This document shows positions 1-12,076 of a DNA stretch of 64,000 nucleotides, one piece after another; within the stretch, counting starts at the first letter, position 1, and each line of letters opens with the position of its first letter. This stretch comes from Tetrahymena thermophila SB210 (taxonomy: Eukaryota; Ciliophora; Oligohymenophorea; Hymenostomatida; Tetrahymenidae): contig NW_002476422.1 in the NCBI RefSeq assembly GCF_000189635.1, positions 310,001 through 374,000 of the forward strand, written 5' to 3'. Position numbers and translations under genes: made by a program. The notes below the pieces were generated by a model. It did no database searches and was not told the DNA's origin. It was given only the letters and a program-made list of their open reading frames with translations.

Positions 1-40
1 ATATTTTTTTGACAAAAGTTTCTTTTAATCAACATTTAGT

Positions 41-2563
41 TCATTCATAGCTATTCTTTAGCATAAAAATTCTATGTTCAATAAAAATTATTATTTCTCC
101 ATTATCTAGCTAACAAACATTAGGAATGTTCTATGAATAACTATTTTAATTATCAGCCTATTCTTTAGATTATTTGTCATATTTAAGGTTGAAAAATTCT
201 AAAGTTTAGTTTTTTTGATTTAAAACTGAAAGGATTACTTGTTTCGTAACATAGTCTGAGTGTATATACTAGTAATAGTGATATTCTCCTTTGTATAAAA
301 TATTATTAGATAATTTACCATTTATGTAAATAAAGTATTCTTTAAGTCTAGCATCTTAGAATGGTTGTAGATATTGGAGATTAATTACTTTTTTCACTTC
401 AAATTTCTTATTTCTATCAAACTTAACTATCTAGCTACCATTATTTAGAAGTACTAATGTATGTCTTTTACTTTACAATATACTATTTTATAAAGTATAG
501 TTAACTTTATGCATATTTATAAACTTATATTTAAGTTTAACCAAATCAAACGAATAAAAGGCAATGTAATTTTGATTGCAAATCTAATTATTAAAGATCA
601 GGATAAATTGTTTAGTTTCTTTATCAAAAGTAGAAACTATGTTCTTAGTGTAATCAGATAAGCGAACTGATTCTTTTATCATTTATTTAATGCTGAAATT
701 ATACACTCCAAATAATTTGTTTTCGCTTTCTAAATAAACTATAGGTATATAAATATTATTTTCGGAGTCTGTTTCAAATTTAGAAAAGCACAAAATTTAA
801 GTTTTGAGAGACTCAATATCGTTTATATTTGAATCTTTTTATTTTGTGGGCATAATTACATTTAAACTGTAATAGTATTCCATGTAATTAATTGAAATTT
901 TGCGAATTATTATCATTTCAAACTTAAATTTATTGTAATGGTATAATAATATGCTATTCTTATCCATTTAATTATATTCATCTTAAAAATAGAATTGAAA
1001 CTCAAGATTTTATTTTATAACTTAATTTTAATTCAATTCATGGAGAGTAAAGCGATCACTCCATTAGAAAATAATTAACTCTGAGTTCATGTTTTATTAG
1101 GCTTTTTAGTCATTAGATTAAATTAATTCTTCAAGATAAAAAGATTGTTTTTTATTCTTCTAGAAAAAACCTATAAAATCTTAATTATCACTACGAATGA
1201 AGCATGGATAAGTAATGCAGTCATCTTTGAGTAAAGGTGGAAATTATTATAAAATTCTTAAATGTTATGATATTTAATTTTTATCTTCATAAATTTATGT
1301 GAAACTATATTCGTAATTTTTATCTCCTTTTTTCTTGCATATATTTAACTAACAAGTTACCATGTCAGATTAAAATCGGTAAATATTCCTCAATTAAATA
1401 AATGTCTTATTTTTTAAAACAAATATTTTCTCAACAAACCTTTATTTTAATTACTAATTTAGATTGTTTAATTCATCTTTTATTTTCAATTTTTATTTAT
1501 GAAACAAATTTTATTCTTTCCAATCTACTAAACGAATTACTTTACCTTCTTAATTAAATAAAAATGTCCAATTTGAAAATTCTTTCTTTTATCTATTCTC
1601 GATTTAAATTGGTAAAACACAGACTTGTACTTTATAATGACCTTGGTAAACAGTATTTATCTCAAAATTAAATTTTGTTTTTCTTATTATTTTAAGATTA
1701 AATGCATTTAGCTAATAAATTATATTATCTATTACTGAAAACAGAATTAATTTATCTTATTTATCATTTTCATAACCGATTAGGTTCTCCTTATCACAGT
1801 CTTTAAAATAATAATTGAATTCACTATTTGTAATAGGAAGAAGTCTTAGTAAAAAATTGAATTTTTCTTCAAATAATCTTTAAGTTACTTGCTTCTAACT
1901 TATATCTATCTTCAAAAGTAAGTATTGGTGTTGATAATAAATGATTTCATCTTCATAATAATCTATATAACTTTCAAAATTATCAAAATCACCATCTTAG
2001 TACTTAATATTATCTAATCCAGATGAAGTATGAAATATGCTATCAATTTAATATTACATAAGTAATTTTAAATCTAAATTTAATAAATAGAAACCCATAT
2101 AAATTGGGGATGTTAAAGTTATCAAGATGTATTTATTTCCTACAATTACAGATTTAATTTAATATATAGTATAATATGATTTATTGAAATTGCAGATATT
2201 TTAGTAGCTTGCTAAAATCTTTAAATCATTCTTCAAATCTAATAGAGAAATGTTTATATATTATTAACCAAATAAGTCTGTGCCAATAAAATAAGAATAT
2301 ATGCAATTTAATAAATTGATTTGCTAATCTTTTATTATAATATCCTTTGATTCATTTTCATAAAAATATGTTGGCATAGAAATGCATCCGCGTCCTAATA
2401 AGTGTTTATTATTCGATTTAAATATTTCAGCCTTTTGAAAAGATAAAGTTTCAGGTTAAAAGTTTTATTCTTTTAGAAGAGAAGGGTTTTTTGTCAATTC
2501 ATATTAACTTTATTTAAGGTATTCTTCATATTTGCACCTAACTTTTTTATTCAGATCTTTCAT
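41..2563 (-). CDS. Uncharacterised 840-residue ciliate protein
   Basis: A single uninterrupted frame on the minus strand runs from an ATG at 2563 to a TGA at 41-43 when TAA/TAG are read as Gln. An in-frame TGA lies about 110 bases upstream near 2672, and the ATG used is the first one after it, so the start is well bounded. The product is soluble-looking, rich in Asn, Gln, Lys, Tyr and Ile, with no signal peptide or obvious membrane span. It shows regularly spaced beta-type stretches (for example LYHYNKFKFEMIIIRKIS, then HTLVLLNNGSQIVKFDRNKK) that could belong to a beta-propeller, but no diagnostic motif was recognised. The function is unknown. Long codon-coherent composition and the absence of TGA across 840 codons make the coding call strong; the fold remark is a guess. 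Confidence 0.85.
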
Positions 2564-3431
2564 CTTTTTTTAGATTTTTTAAATCAAAGGCGATGTTAAT
2601 TTTTTTATCAAAAAAAACAATATATATTTGAATTAGTAATTGTATTTGAATGATTATTTGTAACAAAAATATCAAATAAACATAATCATCATATTAATTA
2701 AAAATCCATATTGCTTAGTCTGCTTATCAAAAAATTAATATTGATTCTTTTGACTATTTCTGATATAATTATTCTTATTACTGCTTATCAAAAAACTAAT
2801 TTTAACTTTTTTCCTCAGCTAAAATAGATTCTTTTGACTATTTCTGATATAATAATTCTTATTAACTTAAGCTCTAAAATAAAGATTTAATTACTATTCT
2901 TTATAAAAATATAATGCTACTTTAAAAATTAATTTATGTGATTCTGCTTTTTAATAAAATTATTATTCATATTTTTCGTATGAATTATTAAAAATTTAAA
3001 AAAAATACTTTAAATTAAATTAATTATTAATAATTGATTTTTTAATTAATTAATTATGTTTTTTTAAATTTATGAAATTATTTTAAAAATAGCAATGCAA
3101 TTTGTATTATCTATCCCTCCCTACCTAATGCGAAAAATATCATTTTGGCTTTATTAATGAAAAAGTAAGGAAGGAATATCAATTTAAAAAAAATCTAATA
3201 ATTATTATAAAAAATATGATTATTATTCATTTATGAAATTATGTCAAAATAACATTTTTATTTGAAGATCAATTTATAAAAAGATTGAAAAAAAAATATT
3301 ATTTATAATTGTCAGAACATAAAAAAATATATAAATCGATCAATAAATTAATCAATCAATCAATCTAGCTTTCTACAAATTTAAAATTTATTTTCATAAT
3401 TTTATGCAAAATTCTTGTTTTTCTTTTTCAA
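2564..3431. other. Intergenic region with a short direct duplication
   Basis: No gene was recognised. A near-perfect direct duplication lies at about 2720-2780 and 2781-2864. Both units begin with TGCTTATCAAAAAA and end with the block GATTCTTTTGACTATTTCTG followed by a shared tail; the second carries about 23 extra bases. The remainder is AT-rich spacer between the promoter side of the 840-residue gene and the 3' end of the crystallin-domain gene. Confidence 0.6.
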
Positions 3432-4496
3432 TCAGAAATGAAGTTTATTTTTCATATTTCTTGATTTTTGCATGTTTTATTTTAAGCTATTTTTCTTTTC
3501 GTACATGCTAAATTAAACTTTTGAATCATCAATACAAGCATCTGTTTTGTCAAAAACAACAGATTTACCTTAATAGTTTTTAAGGTTATGAAGAGTAATT
3601 TTGTTGTAACCAGCAGGAATAACAACACTTCTTATCTAAGGAATCTTCAAAGCAGGTATACCGTTGCATAAACTTACTGATTGTCCTTTAAAGTTACACT
3701 CTGAATAAACAGTTGGGCATTTAACATCTGGAATAGAAGGAGTAGTGGGTTAACTTGGCTTTGTTGGGGTTGTAGGAGTAGTGGGAGTTGTAGGAGTGGT
3801 AGGAGTAGTGGGAGTAGTGGGAGTAACAGGAGTGGTAGGAGTTGTGGGAGTAACAGGAGCAACGGTAGGATTAGAATCTCTCAAATCAAAGTTACTTTCT
3901 CTGTAAGCACCACTACCAGCTTAAATCCAAAGAATCTTGACATCAACTCTGTCGCCACCAGTAACTCCTTAATTAGGACCAACAATGACTTAATAAAAGT
4001 TAGAAGGAGTATGTCTTGCATAGTTGTTGCAATATCCTCCTTGTCCTTAACCAGCAGCGTTTTGAACCCATCCGTATGTCTTATAAGTTTTTGGATTGTA
4101 TCCTTAGTAGATAAAGAACCATTATCCGAAGTTATCGCCTTAGTTGAGATATCCATGTTGAACTTTAGGATCCCAATTCTAAGAATCATATGTTTCAAAC
4201 ATAACTTTGTTGTCTTAAACAAAAGACTTCAAGACTCTATCTCCAAGGGTATTAGAATTAATATCTTGATTAGCAGATAAACGGAAGACTTAGATTTCGT
4301 TGTTAACCCAAGCAGCTACTCTAATCCAGCCATAGACAGCAAATTCCAATTCATTATTCCATTAATTTTAAAAGGTTTTTATGTATGGTACGCTGTTGCC
4401 AGAAGAGATTGTAAAATCTGTAACAACTACTGTTTAACTAGAGCAAGTGCTAAGGAATATTCCTAATATTAATATGACTTAAATATATTTACTCAT
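3432..4496 (-). CDS. Secreted beta/gamma-crystallin-domain protein with Thr/Pro linker
   Basis: This is an intron-less 354-residue protein, with its ATG at 4496 and TGA at 3432. Residues 1-20 are a signal peptide (a hydrophobic core VILILGIFL ending in STCSS). Residues 21-207 form an unrecognised Trp/Tyr/Gly-rich domain. Residues 213-254 are a linker of TTP/VTP triplets. Residues 260-335 look like a beta/gamma-crystallin unit, with the Greek-key style YSECNFKGQSVSL and a second NLKNYQGKSVVF, and four cysteines. The last 20 residues are basic. Tetrahymena dense-core secretory granule proteins of the Grt/Igr group are known to carry C-terminal beta/gamma-crystallin domains, so a granule or extracellular cargo role is the favoured inference; a different secreted lectin-like protein is possible. 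The linker DNA is a minisatellite-like run of ACT/CCT codons, so length variation between strains is likely. Confidence 0.85.
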
Positions 4497-7400
4497 ATTT
4501 TTAATTAACAAATAAAATTTTATTTTGATTAATTAATTATGAAATATCTAATTTGCTCAGAGCATTTAATTGCCTAAGGAAGGGCAAAGAAAAATAAACA
4601 CTGATTAAAAAATATTTACGTTTTTATTTGAATTAAAAGATACTTTTTTAATTCAAAAACTAACGTTTTAAAGTTTTAAAAGAAAAAGCAACGGATAAAA
4701 TTTACTCTATTTTTGTTAGATTAAAAATATAGATAAAAACAAATTTACATTATTATTAATCTTGATATTTGAGAATTAGCAAATCAATGAAATATTTTAA
4801 ACATTCATTAATTTGAATATTGAATACCAGCATTTTACTTTTTTAAAATGATCGTTTTTGAGATATTTTAGTTAAGCATGCTGGAGGTATATTCTTAGCG
4901 TTTTCCTTAATATAATTTGATATCTTAACTATATTAATTTAATTAAGACTTTATGAATTTATTTGATTTGAAGACATTTGACCTCGAACTTAAATCTATT
5001 AATTACTTATTAAATCCGATTCTATTTTTAATTAAAAGAAATTTTGTATCTTATACTGTCAACACAGATCACAGATTATTAAATAGTATGATATTAATGC
5101 TTTATTTATCAAATTGCTTCAAATCGCATTTAATTTAGTGGTCTTTTTTGATTTAATCGAAGGATAGTTCGTTTCAATTCATTTCCTTAATTCACCTTAA
5201 TAAGCTTTACGACTGATAAGCAATATTACAAAAATAATAATAATGCCATTACATGTAATTTTAGTAGCAATTTTTTTATACAAAAAATAAATAATTTATT
5301 ATTTTAAATTCTATTTTAAGTTAAAAAATAAATTATTTTTTGTTGAATAACTTTAAGATATTATTAAGATGTTGTTGTTGAAATTCTTTCCTTTATTTAA
5401 CCAAGTGCTTATGTTTGTTTAGTCTAATTTCCTTCATTTTATTTACTAGATTTGTGTAGCTAAGATTTCATTTTATTTATATAAAATAATGGACATTCAT
5501 TTCAATGCAAGAAATAAAATAATATTTTATGATTTTTACTTCAAAAGCATGTTTTATTTTATGGAGGAAAATTTAGTAAATTGATCATATAAATTTTGGA
5601 TGCCTTAATTCTAACAATTCAAAAACTAAAGTTAATCTAATAAATAGATTAAAACTCTTCTATAGGTCAATCATATATCAAAATTAATAATTAAGTGACA
5701 TATTTTTAAAATTGATTATGATTTATTCTATTTCTACTCATTAAGTAACAATATTTTCCTGTTTTAGTAATTTTTTAAACATAATAAGTCCGAATATTAA
5801 TTATAAACACAAAGTTTATTCGATGCTTACATTGATAAAATTAGAAGTATTAAAAAAATTTAAAAATAATATTTTAATTATATTTGGGGATATTTTTGGT
5901 TAAAAATAATATTAGTTATTTTATTGTAGATTTTTTAGCCGTTAATTATTTGATATCATAATTTGTATATTAATGTTCATTATAACTTTAATAATTAATA
6001 ATTATACAAAAAATACTTTAGTAGAATAATATGCTATTATTTATTGAAGAATAGTAATAATATTATCGCAAGATAATTATTTCTTAGTGCACATATTAAT
6101 AGAAATTCCAAATATTATTTATTAATACATTTATTTAATTCATTTTAAAATTTATATTTTTTATTGGATAAGTAAAAATAATTCTAATTACATTATTTTT
6201 TATTATTATTTTAGTTAATTAATTTAAGGTGTATTAATATTTTTAGATTATTTAGCTCTTGAGATAATAAAAAATAATTTATGCCCTAATTACATATTTA
6301 CAATAATTACTGAGTTAACATTTTTTTTTTGCATTCTATTAATCCCAAATTTCTCTAAAAAAATAATATTTAATATTATAATTTGTAAATATATTATTTT
6401 AGATAAAAATAAACTATACCTATTTAAATAAATCAAATAAGCAATTAAAATTAAAAGTAAATTTATAGAATATATTTGTGATTATTGTAAAACTTATTTC
6501 TTAAAACTTTAGATTCAAACAAATTATACAATTTATATTTTTTCATGATTGAAAAATAAATTTATAATTATTCTTTCCTCAATTATAAATTAATTAATTG
6601 TAGTAATGAAGAAACTCTATTGTTAAAATAATTAATGATTGAATATTTTATTTATTTAAAGTAGGAATTGAAAGATAAATGTATCAAGAAAATATTGGAA
6701 ATATCAGGATTTTTTTTAATATTATTTTTGAAACTATATTTAATTTTATCCAGAGGCTGGTGCATTGATTTTACTTAGCATTATTTTCCATAATTTACAC
6801 AGGAAAGAAAATAAAAGCATAATTTTTCATTTTTTGACCAATAAATTTTTTTTTGACTTGAAATTTTTTCTTATAATTTATGACCAATTAATTTTGTTTT
6901 AATAATCAAAAAAATAAGCAGTCTAAATAATCTTGAAGTTTATCAAGTTAGATTTAATAGCTAATTTAATGATTCAAACATATTTCAAAATTTGGCAAAT
7001 ATGTTTAGCTAATAAGCAACTTTTACACTTAGTTAGTGTAAATATAAGTTCACATTCTTTTGTAAAATATTTTTTAACTTATTTATGACAATAAATAAAC
7101 AAGATAAAAGATCAATTTGAAATTTTTAACAATATAATTATTCGTAAAAATTAAATAATTATTTTTAAATAAGGACTTTGTATGATTGTGTTAATTAATA
7201 CAAAGGTTTCATTTATTTTGAAATTCGAGACTTGAGACGTGAAAATTTTTGATTTCTAGAAGAAAATTAGTTTAATAAGTGAAACTTATTATTAAGTTTC
7301 AGAAATTATCTTTATAAATCTTTGTTAAGATATTTTAGTTATTTGTTAGATTTAATTTGATCTAAAATTTTGAAATCTATCAATGCAAAATTGCAATTTC

Positions 7401-8345
7401 GAAGTAGATTAGTAAAAGAACTTCATTTTTATAAAAATAGAAGAACTTATAATTAATATGTATTGTAATCATTTTTGATAAACCATTCAATATTTAAATT
7501 ATAAAATAGCTCTTAACAATAAAATTCAAGATAATCTCAAATTTCTTAAAATATTGTGTAAAACATGGTAAATAACTAACTAACTAAATACTATCATAAA
7601 CATTAATTTTTGTAATAGCAATTTATATTTTTGAAATCTTAACTTATTTACAGATTATTTTAAAAAAGTATTTAGAATCTAGTCTAATTTGAAAATATAT
7701 TCGAGTTACGTTTTAATTAATATAAAACCGTTGTAAAATACTAAATTAATTACATATCACTTTTATAATTTTGCAAAAATTTTTTATGAAAAAAAAATTA
7801 ATAATTTTTTTGATAGATTTTGAGTTGTGAACCACTAAATTTATTTGTATTTATAAAATGTGGTTATAATATCCATACAAGTAATTATGAAATATATTGA
7901 TTGATTTTTTTGGTAATTCTTTGTTAAGTAAGTAAGTTAAAAAATATAAGGAAAAGGTGAAAAAAGAAAATTTGTAATATTATAAAAAATTATTTATTAC
8001 TAAAATAGCTAGAAATTTAGTTTACATCAAGACTGACGGAATTTTAGAATGATAGATTTAGTTTGCTACGAATCGTAATTAATTTAATCATGATATTTAT
8101 TATTATTTCAAAGAATATCTCGAAATTGATCAACCATCGATTAGCTATTTAGTGTGTAATGTATTCGGTAAATTAATAAAGTTGGATAATTTTATAATTT
8201 ATAAATTGATTTATTCAAATACTTTTTATCTTTGTAACAAATAAATATCGATTTCCTCATAAAAATTTTCATTCAATTTATAAATTAAAAATCACAATTA
8301 AAATTAATAATTATTAAAATAAGTAAGTAAACACGATAAAACAAA
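4497..8345. other. Long gene-poor AT-rich region
   Basis: About 3.8 kb contains no supported gene, tRNA or repeat. The short sequence ATTTGCTCAGAGCATTTAAT with a following GGAAGGGC (about 4550-4590) is the only base-composition bump and lies just upstream of the secreted-protein gene. One 87-codon open frame (4953-5216, ciliate code) has nothing to support it. The right end is the 5' flank of the plus-strand membrane protein gene. Confidence 0.5.
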
Positions 8346-10112
8346 ATGATTAAGATGGGTTTTTAGCCAAGCAATAGCAAGGAGCAAGTTGAACTTGTCT
8401 TTTTTAAAAAGTGGAACATTATCTACAGAGTTAAATTTTACTAGAATAAGAAGGTCTTGTATTTATGCCATTTGATTTAGTTCATTTTAGCTTTGACCAC
8501 GCTTAGTATACTGTATGCTAAAGTCAACACTAACTTTAAATATGGCATTTATCTAAGTCCTATTTGCTTAATTTACTCTTTTATTCAGATAATCTTCATT
8601 AAAAAAACTTTGACAAATCCTAGATACCACTGGCTTATTTAGTTTATACTCTTGGCAGTTTTGCTTTCAGTCTTTTTAGGAGTTTATTTTTATATTTATA
8701 ATCCTACATTTAAATAGATGTTCAATGAAGGTTAAAACTGTAAAATAATCAAGGACAGCAGGGCAGTCCTTAAGGATGGTTCTTACTTAGAAAATTTTCA
8801 GGTCTTAACTGTCTAGTTCAATTACAATGGATAAACTTTTTAGGGATGCGGTTGTGGCAGTGATAAATACGAAGAGAGTATATACTAAACAAAAATTGAG
8901 CCTTTTCGCTATGTGAGTAATGAAGAAATGACTGCTTTGAATGAATAAACAATGAAAGAAGAAGAGGATATTTCAACCATCAAAATGCCCTCTTGGATGT
9001 GCTAGCCTTTTACTGACTACCAAACTGATATAAAAGGGAATGGATCTTAAAATAAACCAAAAGTCGATGTTGAGACATGTTATTTTAATTTTTATGGAGT
9101 CGATTCTCTATATTTAGATAATTAAAACTCCTCTGATTATTGTAAAAAGAGTGAAAGCTTTGTTTAAGTCATTTTCAAAGAAAGACCTTATTTCCCTGTT
9201 GATCAGTTCTGTCTCCTACTAATTTTTACTTTGTTAGCTATTTTTTCATTCTGTCTTAATTGGATTTTAGTCATTATTGTTCACTACCTGCTACCATGTT
9301 TGAGAGTTGAAGTAGAATAAGACTTTTTCAAATTAGATAATAAGAACTTGCCTATTAAAAAGTCAAATAAAGTTATTCCTACATAAAATTTGTCAAAAAG
9401 CTAACCTCAAAAAATTTAATAAAAGAAAAATGAAACAAAATAAAATGAGGGCGTATTTTATAAAATAAAAAAATTATTTGATTATTTAACAAAACCAAAA
9501 GTAAAAACCTTGCCTATTTAAAAAATAGACATTAAAAACGATCAATAAACTAATCAGTAATAGCAAACAAATAGAAAATCCTCGCTAAATAACTCTTAAT
9601 TAGCTGAAAATAAAATATTGATCACATAACAAGAAAAAGATGGACAATCAAATCCTTAAAGTGTACTCTAAATTAATAATGAATCTTGTTGCGATGAAAA
9701 GTATACAACTTAGATATAGCAGCCTGTAAGTTCAAAACAGTAGTAAAATGTTGTTTTCTTTTCTCTTCCTCCAGCCAAAAAGAAACTTCTTCCTCCAATC
9801 GAAATGAATATTAATTATGACGAAGTAATCAAAGAAAATACAAAGAAAGAAATAGAAGAAAAAAAAACAATAGGAAATTCTCCCGTAAAAGAAAGTTAAA
9901 AAATAAAGAACTAGTAATCAATTGATGTCCCTGATTTAGTAATTTCTTAAAATCATCATCTCCACTCTATTTTACTCAAAGGAGCTAAAAAAGGTTTGAA
10001 TTAAACTTTCTCTGAAAAAAAGAAGTCTAAAGTAAAATTTGTCAGCCATAAAGACTTAGATTAAAATCCAATCTAAAAGAAAAGTAGTGTTAGTGAATCA
10101 AACATAAAATGA
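8346..10112 (+). CDS. Four-helix membrane protein with cysteine loop and Gln/Lys-rich tail
   Basis: A single exon of 588 residues runs from ATG at 8346 to TGA at 10110-10112. Hydrophobic helices lie near residues 37-57, 66-86, 95-118 and 287-316. The 168-residue loop between helices 3 and 4 contains at least six cysteines (including a CGCGS motif and the context SWMCQPF), as expected for a disulfide-bonded extracytosolic domain. Residues 320-588 are a low-complexity Gln/Lys/Asn-rich tail with proline patches (LPPAKKKLLPP), probably cytosolic. With an even number of helices, both termini should face the same side. No family was recognised; an orphan ciliate surface or vesicle membrane protein is the most that can be said. 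Coding status is strong because the frame is clean over 589 codons. Confidence 0.85.
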
Positions 10113-11846
10113 CAAATCTAACTAAAAAATTCTTTAAATAATTTAATCCATTAAAAAAATAAATAATAATCTACTCAAAATGCTAGTTTAAGGACTAGCT
10201 TATGTAAATTCATTCTTAATTATACAAATCACTAATATAAAATTTATTATATAATATAACTAAATATTTATTTTCTATGTTAATACGTAATCAAAACTTA
10301 ATTATTTTCTAATTATATTCTTATTTATTCCTAATATCAACTCAATTTCTATTTTTTAATTGCTTCGAATTCCTTCAAATTCATAAATAGAAGTTTAATA
10401 GAACATTTATTATTTTCTACCAAAACCTTAAAAAAAAGATTATAATAAAATACCTAACGTACTCAATAGATTATACAATGATTATAATTTTATCTATTCT
10501 CATATTTATTTGTTTGAAAGAATTATAGTATGTATTTTTTCATTTTAAATAAAAAATTATTAAGTTTATACATTTGCAATTTAAAAAATTTACGCAACAT
10601 GAATTGTATGTTATTTATTTTTAAAGTTAGACTTATTTTATTTAAAAACAATCAGCTATGAAAAATTGACACACAATTAAATCAATTTTCTTTAAATAAT
10701 GTTATACAAATGAATTTTTATTTTCCCTTAATAAAATTTTCAATTTTTTAATAATTATTTAATAATCTATTAAAGAGCTCCACAATCTAAAAACATAAAA
10801 ATCTATTTATTACTCAATGTATTATTTTTTAATTAAAAAGTTTTATAAAAAAAAACCTTTATACAGAGCACTTGATTTTATCTTCGGATGTTTAAGAAAA
10901 ATATTTTTTTACTTTTCATTAACAAATTTTTCACATAAAAATCTATTTTTTAATGGAAAATTAAATAATTATTTCTTATTTTTTTACCAAAAATATTTTC
11001 TTTAAAAGACAGAATATTTTTTTTATCAATCTTTCAATTATTATTTATATTTTTTTATAGAAATTTTTAGCTTTCAAATTGCAAAAAATATATTTTTAAA
11101 TTTACTTTAAAACACTATTGTATTATAATTATTATTACGAATTTAAATTGGAGATTTGCTTTTAAATGAATTTTAGATCTAAATTTCATTTTAATTATGA
11201 TAAATATTTATTTATTTAGATTTTTTTAGTAATGTTTGAAAGAAAAAAAATAGCAAATAGATTAATTTTGAAATAGTTTTATAATTATAAAAAAAAGAAA
11301 TGAAATAATTTATTCTTCTCATAATTATGAAAGCACATTTGTAAAATTTTTAATACAAATATTTATTAAATTTTACAAATATATTCCTTTAGCAAAAATT
11401 TATTAAAGCAGTATATTTTGCATCAAAAAAACTAAATGGTTAAAATAAAAAAAGACATTCGAAGCAATTGCCACAAAATAAATTATTCCAAATATTTAAT
11501 TTATTAGAAAGAAAAAGTAAAAAATATATTGAATTTAATTTTTTTTTATTCAAGTGAAATAAATATTAAAAAAATACTTTAGAATCTTAATCTAATCGAG
11601 GGTGAAGAAGAAAAATTTCTCAGAGATAGTCTGATATTGAGTAATCTTTAAAGAATTACTAAGTCATAGTTAGAGATTTTGATAATTGTTCTTACCATAA
11701 AATAAGATTTAAAGCTAACTTTATTTAATTTATTTAAAAATCATTAAAAAAAAGAGTTAACATAATCAGTTAACTATTGAATTATTTTTAAATTAATTAT
11801 TATAAGTTTAATTATTTAAGTAAATCGCACCTTTTAAAAAAATATT
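10113..11846. other. AT-rich intergenic region
   Basis: No gene is supported. One 127-codon frame at about 10817-11200 is open on the ciliate code, but its composition (Phe/Tyr/Lys/Asn) is what T- and A-runs produce by chance, and TGA is rare in such DNA. The right end is the 5' flank of LRR gene 1. Confidence 0.5.
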
Positions 11847-12076
11847 ATGTAGCAGACTCAAGTATTTTATGATTTAAGAAATGTAATTATATTTTTTATA
11901 AATATAGCCAATTATTATTTAATTTAAAAAATAAAATAGTTTCTAACTTGTTAATCTTTTCAGATCAAAGATCTTCAATTGAACCTTTTGTAAAACTCTT
12001 TTCTCTTCCTTAAAACTTTTTTAAATATTAAACAGATTAATTTTATTATTTAAATAAACTTTTGTAAATTTTAAAG

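Noticed and set aside
3674-4280. Leu/Pro-rich and other open frames overlapping the crystallin-domain gene in other frames or on the plus strand
   Set aside because: They are shadows of the Thr/Pro repeat (ACT/CCT codons shifted) and of the secreted-protein coding sequence, and have no independent support.
4953-5216. 87-codon plus-strand open frame (ciliate code)
   Set aside because: Composition and length are expected by chance where TGA is rare; no domain, no paralogue, no intron pattern.
10817-11200. 127-codon plus-strand open frame rich in Phe, Tyr and Lys
   Set aside because: It is encoded almost wholly by T and A runs; TGA is so rare in this DNA that such frames are common. No family resemblance.
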